Source: Nocardiopsis ganjiahuensis DSM 45031 (lineage in GTDB: Bacteria > Actinomycetota > Actinomycetes > Streptosporangiales > Streptosporangiaceae). From it: 64,000 bases of DNA. The DNA lies in NCBI RefSeq assembly GCF_000341085.1, contig NZ_ANBA01000018.1, forward strand, positions 1-64,000, in the 5' to 3' direction. The notes under the pieces are model-generated. The model ran no database searches. It saw nothing but the letters and a program-made list of their open reading frames with translations, and was not told the origin of the DNA. The translations under genes and the position numbers were made by a program. Position 1 is the stretch's first letter. Each line of letters opens with the position of its first letter. This document shows positions 51,722 to 60,395 of the stretch, piece after piece.

Positions 51722-53602
51722 TCAACCCAGGCCGAAGTAGGCGCGGGAGGCGCCCGGGACGAGCAGCAGCCCGCCGATCCCCAGCGTGTAGAGCAGCATC
51801 AGCGTGTAGACCACCATCAGTTCCGGCGTGTAGACGAACACCGTGAACATGCTCATCGCCAGCGACACCGCCGCGATCCCCTGCACGATCACCACCAGGG
51901 CGAACACCAGCCGCGACCGGGTGAGCAGCCCGAAGGCCGCGAAGGCCGACAGCACGCCCCACAGTCCCAGGACCACCACGCTGCCCCAGGTGGTGTCAGT
52001 GGCGGGGTCGTCCGCCTGCCCGATGCTCAGGGCGGTGAGCACGAACAGCACCAGTGCGTTGAGCCCCAGCATCACCATTGCGGTGAGCACCGCCGTCGGC
52101 TTCGCCGCGTCCGGTTCGGCGCCGCGCCCGCTCCCTGCGGGCACGGGCGCGCCGGGGTTGGTGCCGGTGTGCCCTGTCCCCTCCAGGAACCGCGCGCCCG
52201 CGTCCGTCCCGGCCGCCCCACCGGGGCCCGGGGGCGTGTCCGGCCCGGCCCCGGGACGTCCCTGAGCCGTGGCGCCGGCGGGGCCTGTCGGCCGCACAGC
52301 ACCTCCGGGGCCCACAGCGCCCGCTCCCCGACCCGCCGCCATCGCCGGCGGCGCGGCCCACGAGTACCCGCCCGCCTGGGGACCGCTCGGCGGCTGCCGG
52401 GGCCCGACCGGGTTTCGCCGCGGCGCGGGAGCCGGCTGCGGCCGCGCGGTGCCGGACTGCGCCGACCGCACCCTGCTCGGCGGCTGCTGTCCCCACGCGG
52501 GTGTGCCTCCGTGGGGGCTGGGCGTGTTGTGGGGAGCGGGTGCGTCGGGGGCGGGGGTGTTGCCTCCCGGCCGTGCCGGCCCGGGACCGCCGGGCCCACC
52601 CGGCCTGCTCGCCCCGCCCGGCCGACCGGCACCGGGCCGGTTCCCGGGGGCGCCGGTCCCGCGAGCACCGCCGGTCGCGACGTCCCCGACGACCGCGGCG
52701 GCTTCGACGGCTCCGAGGTCCGGCAGCGCGGACTTCTCCGTGCCCACGTGCCGCTGCGCCGCCTGGCGTTCCCGCTCCAGCAGCTCCAGGGCCTCCTGCG
52801 GGCTCGGCCTGGCCGCCACGTCCCGGGTCAGCAGGGCGCCGATCAGCGCGCGCAGGGCCAGGCTCTTCGGTGTCTCCGCGTCCTCGTTCTCGACCAGCTT
52901 CGGTGGTACCGGCGCGGTCAGTACCGCGCTGATCATGCCGGTGATGCTGTCCCGCTTGAACGGCGAACGCCCCTCCAGCAGCGAGTACAGGGTCACCCCG
53001 AGGCTCCACAGGTCCGAGGCGGGCAGGGCCCGTTCGCCCTCGAAGCGTTCCGGCGCCATGTACTCGGGGGAGCCGATGTACACGCCGGTCTGGGTGAGCG
53101 CGGCGCTGCCGTCCACGTTCGCGATGCCGAAGTCCGTCAGCACCGTCCGGTCGTCCTCGGTGAGCATGATGTTGGCGGGCTTGACGTCGCGGTGGGTGAC
53201 CCCCGCCGCGTGGGCCGCCTTCAACCCGCCCAGCAGTGCCCGTGCCGCCTGTTCGACCCGTTCGACCGGCATCGGTCCGCCGGTGTCGAGGCGGTGCTGG
53301 AGCGAGGAGCCGCTGAGCAGTTCCATCACGATCCACGGGCTCTTGTCGTGGTCGAGCACGTCGTGGATGGTGACGACGGAGGTGTGGCTGATCCGGGCGG
53401 TCGCCTGGGCCTCGCGCAGGGTGCGCGCGTGCGCTTCGGCGCGGTCCTCGGGCGTCATCCCCTCGGGGAGGAGCACCTCCTTGACCGCGACGTCCCGCTG
53501 CAGCGCGGGGTCCCAGGCGTGCCAGACCGTGCCCATTCCACCGATGCCCAGCCTCTTACGCAGCTCGTAGCGGCCGACAGAGGTACGCCCGGGGGTCGGC
53601 AT
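51722..53602 (-). CDS. Ser/Thr protein kinase with C-terminal membrane domain
   Basis: A 626-residue Hanks-type kinase. Gly loop GIGGMGTVW (19-27), K41 in VAVK, HRD 137-139, DFG 157-159 and APE 183-185 are all present, so it should be active. A Pro/Gly/Ala-rich linker (about 300-505) follows, then four hydrophobic helices (about 515-620). The usual PknB layout has one helix and PASTA repeats; here four helices and no sensor suggest membrane-embedded sensing. A palindrome lies 180 bp upstream. Confidence 0.9.
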   Translation of the reverse strand: MPTPGRTSVGRYELRKRLGIGGMGTVWHAWDPALQRDVAVKEVLLPEGMTPEDRAEAHARTLREAQATARISHTSVVTIHDVLDHDKSPWIVMELLSGSSLQHRLDTGGPMPVERVEQAARALLGGLKAAHAAGVTHRDVKPANIMLTEDDRTVLTDFGIANVDGSAALTQTGVYIGSPEYMAPERFEGERALPASDLWSLGVTLYSLLEGRSPFKRDSITGMISAVLTAPVPPKLVENEDAETPKSLALRALIGALLTRDVAARPSPQEALELLERERQAAQRHVGTEKSALPDLGAVEAAAVVGDVATGGARGTGAPGNRPGAGRPGGASRPGGPGGPGPARPGGNTPAPDAPAPHNTPSPHGGTPAWGQQPPSRVRSAQSGTARPQPAPAPRRNPVGPRQPPSGPQAGGYSWAAPPAMAAGRGAGAVGPGGAVRPTGPAGATAQGRPGAGPDTPPGPGGAAGTDAGARFLEGTGHTGTNPGAPVPAGSGRGAEPDAAKPTAVLTAMVMLGLNALVLFVLTALSIGQADDPATDTTWGSVVVLGLWGVLSAFAAFGLLTRSRLVFALVVIVQGIAAVSLAMSMFTVFVYTPELMVVYTLMLLYTLGIGGLLLVPGASRAYFGLG

Positions 53603-54163
53603 GGTGTGGCTTCCCTTCTGGCGGTGCGGAGTCTTGCGCGGGCCGATCGCTTCGGGAGAGGTCCGTCCGCCGTTCTGGGCGACGGCAAGAGGGGGGACCG
53701 CCTTGGTGGACCTGGTGAACCGGTTTCAACAGAACTGCAACTGTAAGCCTGCCCAGAAGACCCGACACCGGAGCCAACGGAAGGTGACCGATAGCGGTCA
53801 CAGTCGACACTCTGCGTTTCGGCGCTTCGGCACCACGCGCGATCCCTTCTTGTTTTCGGTGAAAGCGCAGGTGGGCGGGGGTGGGAAATCCTTTTGTGAC
53901 CAGAGTCCGGAAAGCCGTGATCCCATGGGCGGCAACCGTGACCGGCCGTATCCCGAATTTCTCCAGAGAGCCTTTGAACGCGGTCCGCCGGTGACCGAAA
54001 GTTGCTCGTGGTGCTCAAGCTCGAAATGTCCCCATGGCCACGGCTGAGGGAGGAGGTCCCTCGCTCCGGGGCGCGCCGGTTCGGGAACGCCGGAGGGCGC
54101 GAACCGTTGACCGCGTACCGGGTGGTAGATCTGGGTGAGCTGTGTGTCGGGCGACCTACGGGG
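53603..54163. other. intergenic region with palindrome
   Basis: About 560 bp without a credible gene. GTGACCG and CGGTCAC flank ATAG at 53784-53801, possibly an operator for the kinase gene (minus) or for something unmarked. A lower-GC patch at 53815-54020 suggests foreign or regulatory DNA. Confidence 0.4.
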
Positions 54164-54781
54164 ATGAAGATGATCAGGGAAGCCATCGGGTCGCGTGCCG
54201 CCGTCCACTCGGCGGAGGACTGGTGGAGATTCGAGCGGGAGACCGGGCTGTCCTTTCCGCCGGATGTGGTGTGGATGGCCGGCCGGGCGCCTGAGTTCTT
54301 CATCGAGGCTGATGTCGACGAGTATCCAGACCCGGGGTACGACCCCAGGATCGAACGTGTCATCGTGCGCCTTCCCCACCCGGGTATGTCACGCCAGGAA
54401 CTGGCGGATCGATCGGCTTTTTACTCGGAAGGCTTCTCTCCCGCGATCGACAGCCGGGGCATGGTCTCGTTCATCGACGAGAACGACCCCGGCGGGTTCT
54501 GGAAGGAAGAACCTTTCCCCTTTTTCGCCTACCCGGAGACCCCAGGAATGGTGCCTTGGGGGGAGAGCATCGGCGGGTGCTACTACTTCTTCGTGCCGGT
54601 GGAGGGTGGCACGAGGTGGCGGTTGCTGCTCAGCGCTGAGGACCATGCGCGGTGGGTCGACATGCCCCTGCTCGATCTCCTGGAGGGGCTGGTGAGCCAG
54701 GAGTTCGTCTGCCCGGTCATGGATGGGGGCTGGTCGAACGCTTCGGTGGAATTCATCGAGCCGGGAACTTACTCCATCTGA
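54164..54781 (+). CDS. SMI1/KNR4 (SUKH)-like protein
   Basis: A 205-residue protein with SUKH-like features: a first helix and strand (EDWWRFERETGLSFPPDVVW), the aromatic strand VPWGESIGGCYYFF and later EGGTRWRLLLSAED. SUKH proteins are immunity proteins for polymorphic toxins or ADP-ribosyl/nuclease toxin partners; no toxin is adjacent. ATG 54164 or 54170 are both possible, the second with GGGG at a better distance. The 5' part of the gene is visibly less GC-rich than the backbone, suggesting transfer. Confidence 0.65.
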   Translation: MKMIREAIGSRAAVHSAEDWWRFERETGLSFPPDVVWMAGRAPEFFIEADVDEYPDPGYDPRIERVIVRLPHPGMSRQELADRSAFYSEGFSPAIDSRGMVSFIDENDPGGFWKEEPFPFFAYPETPGMVPWGESIGGCYYFFVPVEGGTRWRLLLSAEDHARWVDMPLLDLLEGLVSQEFVCPVMDGGWSNASVEFIEPGTYSI

Positions 54782-54952
54782 GGCACCCCTCTCCCCGAGC
54801 CTGCCACCGCCCCCAGCCACTGACTTCCCTGACACCGGGAGGCCGGATACCCGGAGCGGCCACCGGTGAGCGACAGCTCCACCTCCCGGGTGCGGGCGCG
54901 GGTGGCCGCTTCGCCGTGGGTGCCGACGCCCTCCTTCTCCGGGCGGTGGATC

Positions 54953-55744
54953 TCACTCCCAGACGGCGGTCTCCGGGTCGACGCCGTGCGCCCGCGCGTT
55001 GGCGTCGATGGCGTCGCGCAGCCACACCGCCAGACCTGGTTCGATGCTGTCGTAGTTGGCCCTGAACGCCGGGTCGTCCACGTTCATGCGCCCGATGATC
55101 ACCTGCATGGAGTGCGTGCAGTCGAAGTAGGCGCCCATCGAGGCCCGGTGCCGTTCGGCCAGCACGTCGGCCCGTTCGCTCCCGGGCTCGACCCCGGCCC
55201 GCAGCGCCTCGGACAGGTCCGCGTTGAGGGCCTCGACCGACTCCGCGATCCGCTGCCAGTCCTCGGCGGTCCGCTCCGCCGCGCGTTCGGCGAACTGGGC
55301 CCACTGGGCGGTGTCGCCCCAGCGTTCGCGGGCCCCCGCCGCCCAGGAGGGCTGCCAGTTCTCGCCGAAGATCTCGACCTGTTCCTCCGCCGACAGCAGG
55401 ACGCCCTCCTGCCGGGCCTCGACCATCCGGTCCAGGGAGTCCGCCATCCGCTCCAGCCTGCGGATGCGCTCGCGCAGCCGGTCGCGCTGGTGGAGCAGTG
55501 ACTCGGCCGCCTCGTCGGCGTCCGCGTCCAGGAGCCGCGCGGTCTCCTCGAGCGAGACGCCGAGCTCGCGGTAGACGAGTACGCGGTGGATGCGGGCGAT
55601 GTCCGGGGCCGTGTAGAGCCGGTAGCCGGCGGCGGTGCGGCCGCTCGGCACGGCGAGCCCGATCTCGTCCCAGTGATGCAGCGTCCGGACGGTGACCCCC
55701 ACGAGGGAGGCCACCGCCCCGACGGTCATCGCGCCGTAGTTCAT
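54953..55744 (-). CDS. MerR family regulator with TipAS domain
   Basis: A 263-residue regulator. The MerR winged helix (6-75) includes TVRTLHHWDEIGLAVPSG, TAAGYRLYTAPDIARIHRVL and LGVSLEETARLL, then a dimerisation helix. The C-terminal TipAS domain (about 118-260), found in TipA, binds thiopeptide antibiotics covalently through a Cys; Cys209 in YFDCTHSM matches that place. It should sense a reactive or antibiotic ligand. It lies 63 bp after the VOC gene on the same strand, probably co-transcribed from the MerR-type promoter upstream. Confidence 0.9.
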   Translation of the reverse strand: MNYGAMTVGAVASLVGVTVRTLHHWDEIGLAVPSGRTAAGYRLYTAPDIARIHRVLVYRELGVSLEETARLLDADADEAAESLLHQRDRLRERIRRLERMADSLDRMVEARQEGVLLSAEEQVEIFGENWQPSWAAGARERWGDTAQWAQFAERAAERTAEDWQRIAESVEALNADLSEALRAGVEPGSERADVLAERHRASMGAYFDCTHSMQVIIGRMNVDDPAFRANYDSIEPGLAVWLRDAIDANARAHGVDPETAVWE

Positions 55745-55807
55745 CGGTTCACGTTATCCACGGGTGCGCCGGTCCGCGGTTCCACGGCCGGAGCGCGGCC
55801 CGGGTCC

Positions 55808-56329
55808 TTACGCCTCGGGGCCCTCGATCCCCGACTCCCGCATGAACTGGGCCTCCGCGCTCTCGGGATCGTACGGGCGGGCCGCCGTCATGGTCACCCG
55901 GGTGTTCTCCGGGGTGGTGACCTGAACGTCCACCGTGTTCCACGGCATCGTGTGCGGGCCGCTCGTGGAGCCGGGCAGCGCCTTCTCGCACGCCGCCACG
56001 ATGCCGTCGATCTGGTTGAGCACGCAGGAGAAGCTGACGCTCACCGCGGGCGCCTCGGCGGGGCGTTCGCCCGGCACGAGCAGGACGTCCTGGAACGCCC
56101 AGCGCCGCAGGTGGACGATCTGCCCGGGCATGGAGTAGATGTCGAAGAAGCCGAGTCCGTCGGTCCAGAACTCCTTGGACGCCTCCAGGTCGTCGGTCGG
56201 GACGGTCAGGAACATGGGCATGCCGTAGATGCCGCGGAAGAGCTCCGGGGGAGCGGTGTCGGGCCCGGGCTGCGGGACGGGGCTGATGCTGAACGCGGGA
56301 AAGTGCCCGTTCGTGTTGTTTTCGCTCAT
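55808..56329 (-). CDS. VOC family protein (glyoxalase/bleomycin-resistance fold)
   Basis: A 173-residue protein of the vicinal-oxygen-chelate fold. It begins with the FLTVPTDDLEASKEFWTDGL and GFFDIYSMPG segments of one beta-alpha module; the second is less clear (VSVSFSCVLNQIDGIVAACE). These proteins often sequester or modify small toxic molecules, which fits co-expression with a TipA-like sensor. ATG 56329 is used because the MerR-type promoter would start transcription just there, giving a leaderless mRNA. Confidence 0.8.
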   Translation of the reverse strand: MSENNTNGHFPAFSISPVPQPGPDTAPPELFRGIYGMPMFLTVPTDDLEASKEFWTDGLGFFDIYSMPGQIVHLRRWAFQDVLLVPGERPAEAPAVSVSFSCVLNQIDGIVAACEKALPGSTSGPHTMPWNTVDVQVTTPENTRVTMTAARPYDPESAEAQFMRESGIEGPEA

Positions 56330-56335
56330 GCGGCC

Positions 56336-56366
56336 ATCGTGAAGCCTCACGCCGCGTGAGGGTCAA
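56336..56366 (-). promoter_or_regulatory. MerR-type promoter with palindrome in a 19-bp spacer
   Basis: On the minus strand, -35 TTGACC (56366-56361) and -10-like CACGAT (56341-56336) are 19 bp apart. The spacer contains arms CCTCACGC and GCGTGAGG around one base. That is the arrangement MerR activators recognise. The start of transcription would fall about at the VOC start codon. Confidence 0.7.
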
Positions 56367-56642
56367 GCCGGGCGAGAGCCGCACCAGAGGTGCCCGTGAG
56401 GCGCCGGAGGCCCATGTGAGGGGTGCGAAAGGTGCACCGGGCCGGTATCGCGAATGAGGTTGGAAAAGGCTCAGTATTCACATTTTCCGAGGTGGCGGAA
56501 CGACAGAGCACATCGTCCCTAAAGGCCGATGCCGAAGGCCGATAACCTCTAGCATCGAACCGATGCCCGTTTGTGACAACCGGTACTTATCGTATCTACG
56601 GGGCATTTTCCTTTTCAGTGTCGAGGACACCAGGAGTGAACC

Positions 56643-58316
56643 GTGTTCGCACTCACCGACAACGACCCCGGTCGACTCGGGCAGTACCGACTCCTCGCGT
56701 CGCTCGGTGAGGGCGGCATGGGGCACGTCTACCTCGCGGCCGGACAGGGCCGACAGCTCCTGGCGGTCAAACGGGTCCTGCCGCACCTGGCGCGGTACGA
56801 CGGGTTCCGGCGGCGCTTCGCCCTGGAGGTGGAGACCGCCAGCCGGGTCGAGAGTCCGCACACCGTCCGCCTCATCGACGCCGACACCGAAGCCGAGCAG
56901 CCGTGGCTGGCCTCCGAGTTCATCCCCGGGCCCACCCTGATCCAGCACATCGAGGAGAACGGGCCGCTTCCCGAACCCCTGGTCCGCCGCCTCGGCGCCG
57001 ACCTCGCGGCGGCGCTGTCGGCGATCCACGGCGCGGGGCTCGTGCACCGGGACCTCAAACCCTCCAACGTCATCCTGACCTCCACCGGGGCCAAGCTCCT
57101 GGACTTCGGTATCTCTCGCGCCATCGACTACTCCACCAGCGTCGCGCTCACCCAGACCGGCGGCGTCGTCGGTTCGCCCGGCTACATGTCGCCCGAACAG
57201 GCCCGGTCCAACCCGCTCACCGAGCGCTCCGACGTCTTCAGCCTCGGCTGTCTCCTGGCCGTCGCCGCCACCGGCCGCGCCCCCTTCGACGGCCCCTCCA
57301 TCCCGCAGGTCCTCTTCAAGGTCGTGTACGAGCAGGCCGATCTCGACGCGCTCCCGGGCGCCCTGCGAGACACCGTCGGCCGGTGCCTGGCCAAGGAACC
57401 GGAGGACCGCCCCACGGTGGAGGAGCTCACCGGACTGCTGGCCGGACCCGAGACCGCGCCGGGTTCGGTCCCCGCGTCCGTGGCGGCCTTCATCGACCGC
57501 CAGTACGCCGAGGTGAACGCCTTCGCCAGCACGGTCCCGCAGCAGCCGACCCTCGTCGACGAGGGCCCGACCCACGTCCTCTCGGACCAGGGCTTACCGC
57601 CCAACGCCGGCGGCCCCGTTCCGCCCCGGTCCGGTGGCCCCGTCCCGCCACCGCGCCGCATCAGCAAGCCCGTGCTCATCGCCGGTGTGGCCGTGGCGGC
57701 CCTGCTGTTGGCCGTGCCGATCGGCTTCGCCCTTTCCTCCGGTGAGGATTCACCGAGCGGGGAGAACGACGACCCTTCCTTCTCGGGGGGCTCTTGGGCT
57801 GACGGGGGCGAGGGGGACGACTCCGAACAGTCCGGAGAGTCCGAGCAGTCGGGGTCGGCACTCTCCGTCCCGACGGGGGAGGAGCTCTGCGAGATCTTCG
57901 ATGCCGATGGCTTCGTGGCCGCACTCGGTTCGGAGTGGGAGATCAACGAGGTCCAGGAGGAAGACGACGGGGCCTGCAGGGCTTCCGCCAGAAGCAGCGC
58001 CGGGCTCGGCTCCGCGACCATCTCGATGTCCGTGAGCCCCACTCCCGAGGACAGCTGGCTTCTCTGCCCTTTCACCGGCTGCGACTACGCCCCCGACGCA
58101 GCGCTCGTCCCGAACAGTGAATCGACCGCCAGGCCCTGGGACATGGCAGGGATCGTCGACAACACGATGCCGGAGATGATCTGGTACCAGGACGGCACGG
58201 CCGGGGTGGTGAGGGCGTCGGCCATGGGGTCGGACGTCGATGCGGGGGACGAGGCGTTCCAGGCGTTCCTCCTGGAGCAGGGCATCGCGCTCTACGACCT
58301 CGCCAGCGAGGGCTGA
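56643..58316 (+). CDS. transmembrane Ser/Thr protein kinase
   Basis: A 557-residue kinase. N-terminal kinase domain: Gly loop SLGEGGMGHVY (about residue 20), VKRVL, HRDLKPSNVIL (about 136), DFG and YMSPEQ. A linker and one helix follow (VLIAGVAVAALLLAVPIGFAL, about 340-361), then an acidic segment (SGEDSPSGEND) and an extracellular domain with four Cys (CEIFDADGFVAALG, CRASA, CPFTGCD) that probably senses a ligand. GTG at 56643 with AGGAG 6 nt upstream. It lies 223 bp from a second kinase gene on the same strand. Confidence 0.92.
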   Translation: MFALTDNDPGRLGQYRLLASLGEGGMGHVYLAAGQGRQLLAVKRVLPHLARYDGFRRRFALEVETASRVESPHTVRLIDADTEAEQPWLASEFIPGPTLIQHIEENGPLPEPLVRRLGADLAAALSAIHGAGLVHRDLKPSNVILTSTGAKLLDFGISRAIDYSTSVALTQTGGVVGSPGYMSPEQARSNPLTERSDVFSLGCLLAVAATGRAPFDGPSIPQVLFKVVYEQADLDALPGALRDTVGRCLAKEPEDRPTVEELTGLLAGPETAPGSVPASVAAFIDRQYAEVNAFASTVPQQPTLVDEGPTHVLSDQGLPPNAGGPVPPRSGGPVPPPRRISKPVLIAGVAVAALLLAVPIGFALSSGEDSPSGENDDPSFSGGSWADGGEGDDSEQSGESEQSGSALSVPTGEELCEIFDADGFVAALGSEWEINEVQEEDDGACRASARSSAGLGSATISMSVSPTPEDSWLLCPFTGCDYAPDAALVPNSESTARPWDMAGIVDNTMPEMIWYQDGTAGVVRASAMGSDVDAGDEAFQAFLLEQGIALYDLASEG

Positions 58317-58539
58317 CCACGGGCGGCCGACAGCGCAGAGGGTTCTTGCTGAAGGCCCCGCGGAAGAGCCGTGTCGAAGATGACCGCAGCTCCGCGGCGG
58401 TCCCCGTGGAGCGCGAGCCGTCTCGTCGGTAGAGGGGGCGGCACCTTGCGTGTGTGCGGCTCTGAGAACTCTCTGTGCGGGGCGCTGGGGCGGTTGTAGC
58501 GTGTCGCGCAGTAGAGAACGACAAGCGGATAGGAGTGCG

Positions 58540-60261
58540 ATGACAGAGTCGGGGCAGTGGGTGGGCGGGTTCAGGTTGGGTGAGGTGATCGGGGTGGGCG
58601 GGTTCGGCACGGTCCACCTGGCGGAGACCCGCGAGGGTGGGCGTGCGGCGGTCAAGCTGCTCCACCCGCACCTGGCGGCGGATGCCAAGGTCCGCCGGTA
58701 CTTCTCCCTGGAGTTGGCCAACGCGCGCCGGGTCCAGGGTTTCTGTCTGGCGGAGATCTTGGACGCGGACGCTGAGGCGGACCGGCCATGGATCGCCACC
58801 GAGCATGTCGAGGGCCCCACCCTGGCCGAAGCGGTGCGTCAACGCGGCCCGTTCTCCGGCGGGGATCTGCAGCGCCTCGCGGTACAGACCATCACCGCGT
58901 TGAGCGCGATCCACGCGGCCGGGGTGGTGCACCGCGACTTCAAGCCCGCGAACATCATGTTGGGCCCGGACGGGGCGCGGGTGATCGACTTCGGTATCGC
59001 CAGGGCGTTTGACGTCGACAGCGTATCGACCAGCCGAAGCGGAACCCTGAGTTACATGGCGCCCGAACAGATCGCGGGCAAGGCCCTGGGGTCGGCCGTC
59101 GACCTCTTCGCCTGGGGTGCGGTCATGATCTACGCCGCGACCGGTGCACCTGCGTTCCCCGGCCCTTCCCCGGACAAGCTCGTCGAACAGATCCTGAAGC
59201 TGTCGCCCGAGACCGGCGATCTGGCCGACCCGTTGCTGAGCATTGTGCTGGCGTGCACCGCCAAGGACCCGGTTCAGCGCCCTACCGCCCCTCAGGTCTG
59301 GGACATGCTTCTCACCGGCCGGGCCACAGCGCCGACGCAGGGGGACGAAGAGGAGCCCCGAATCCCCAATCCTCCCGGGGACGTCAACGCCATGCTCGGC
59401 CTCGCGGACCTGATGGTGGGGCGGGGTGAGCTGAGCGAAGCTGAGCGGTGGTTGCGCCGCGCTGTGGAGGCCGGAGACACCGACGCCATGGGGCACCTCG
59501 GGGCATTGCTGCACAGTCGGGGTGAGCTGGATGAGGGCGAACAGTGGCTGCGCCGTGCCGGCGAGGCCGGGCACGCCGACTCCATGGACAGCCTCGCTGG
59601 AATCCTGTTCAGGCGGGGCGAGCTGGGTGAGGCTGAGCGGTGGCTGCGCCGTGCGGCGGAGACCGGGCGCATCAACGCCATGAAAATCCTTGCCTACCTC
59701 CTGTCCAAGCGGGGGGAGGAGACCGAGACCGAGTACTGGTTGCGCCGTGGGGCTGAGGCCGAGGACTCCGATGCCATGAGCATGCTCGGAGGGCTGCTGT
59801 ATCGGAAGGGTGAGGTGGCTGAGGCTGAGCGGTGGTTGCGCCGTGCTGCCGGGAGCGGCAACGCCGGAGCCATAGCCAACCTCGGGTACATGTTCCTTGA
59901 TCAGGGTGAGGTGGGTGAGGGGGAGCAGTGGTTGCGCCGTGCTGCCGAGGTCGGGAACGCCGACGCCATGAAAACCCTCGCCGGACTGACGTTCAGGAGG
60001 GGTGAGGAGGGCAACGCCGAGCAGTGGTACCGCCGTGCTGCCGAGACCGGGGACGCCGAAGCCATGATGCACCTCGGGGCCATGTTGTTCGAGCGGGGCG
60101 AGACGGGTGAGGGCGAGCAGTGGCTGCGCCGTGCGGCTGAGGCCGGGGACATCGATGCGATGAAGGGCCTCGGAGCTCTGCTGAGTGAGCGGGGTGAGGT
60201 GGATGAGGCCGAGCAGTGGCGTCGCCGCGCCCGGGAGGCTGGGGCCGACTCGGCGGGTTGA
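58540..60261 (+). CDS. Ser/Thr kinase fused to nine SEL1-like repeats
   Basis: A 573-residue protein. The kinase (residues 1-265) has GVGGFGTVHL, AAVKLL, HRDFKPANIML (about 130), DFGIARAF and YMAPEQIAG. Residues 280-567 are nine repeats of 32 residues, each like GDxxAMxxLGxLLxxRGExxEAEQWLRRAAEA, which resemble SEL1/TPR helices and would form a scaffold for partner proteins. No transmembrane helix, so it is cytoplasmic. ATG 58540 follows AGGAG. It precedes a repeat-rich membrane protein gene by 134 bp. Confidence 0.9.
   Translation: MTESGQWVGGFRLGEVIGVGGFGTVHLAETREGGRAAVKLLHPHLAADAKVRRYFSLELANARRVQGFCLAEILDADAEADRPWIATEHVEGPTLAEAVRQRGPFSGGDLQRLAVQTITALSAIHAAGVVHRDFKPANIMLGPDGARVIDFGIARAFDVDSVSTSRSGTLSYMAPEQIAGKALGSAVDLFAWGAVMIYAATGAPAFPGPSPDKLVEQILKLSPETGDLADPLLSIVLACTAKDPVQRPTAPQVWDMLLTGRATAPTQGDEEEPRIPNPPGDVNAMLGLADLMVGRGELSEAERWLRRAVEAGDTDAMGHLGALLHSRGELDEGEQWLRRAGEAGHADSMDSLAGILFRRGELGEAERWLRRAAETGRINAMKILAYLLSKRGEETETEYWLRRGAEAEDSDAMSMLGGLLYRKGEVAEAERWLRRAAGSGNAGAIANLGYMFLDQGEVGEGEQWLRRAAEVGNADAMKTLAGLTFRRGEEGNAEQWYRRAAETGDAEAMMHLGAMLFERGETGEGEQWLRRAAEAGDIDAMKGLGALLSERGEVDEAEQWRRRAREAGADSAG
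59377..60240 (+). repeat. nine 96-bp tandem repeats inside kinase gene
   Basis: 864 bp divide exactly into nine 96-bp units, each encoding one SEL1-like repeat. Units share blocks such as GAGCAGTGGTTGCGCCGTGC, so copy number could change by recombination. Confidence 0.85.
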
Positions 60262-60395
60262 AGCCGCGTCGAACGAGTGCGTCTCGCCCTCCGCGCTTCC
60301 TGCGGCCGACCGGGCACGAGGTTGTGGTGCGGGTCTACTGACCGGAAGCGGCACCCCGTGCCTCTGCCGGCTCAGGGCGGTCTACCGTAGCGCTC

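Noticed and set aside
53601..54047. A 148-codon plus-strand frame before the SUKH-like gene
   Set aside because: It has no binding site, no family-like sequence and runs through a palindrome and low-GC region; it looks like chance.
59377..60240. Possible CRISPR array because of regular repeats
   Set aside because: The repeats are contiguous 96-bp coding units without unique spacers. No CRISPR array was seen in the window.
58072..60354. A 760-codon minus-strand frame with leucine-rich-looking repeats
   Set aside because: The repeats are the reverse-strand image of the nine SEL1 units in the kinase gene.
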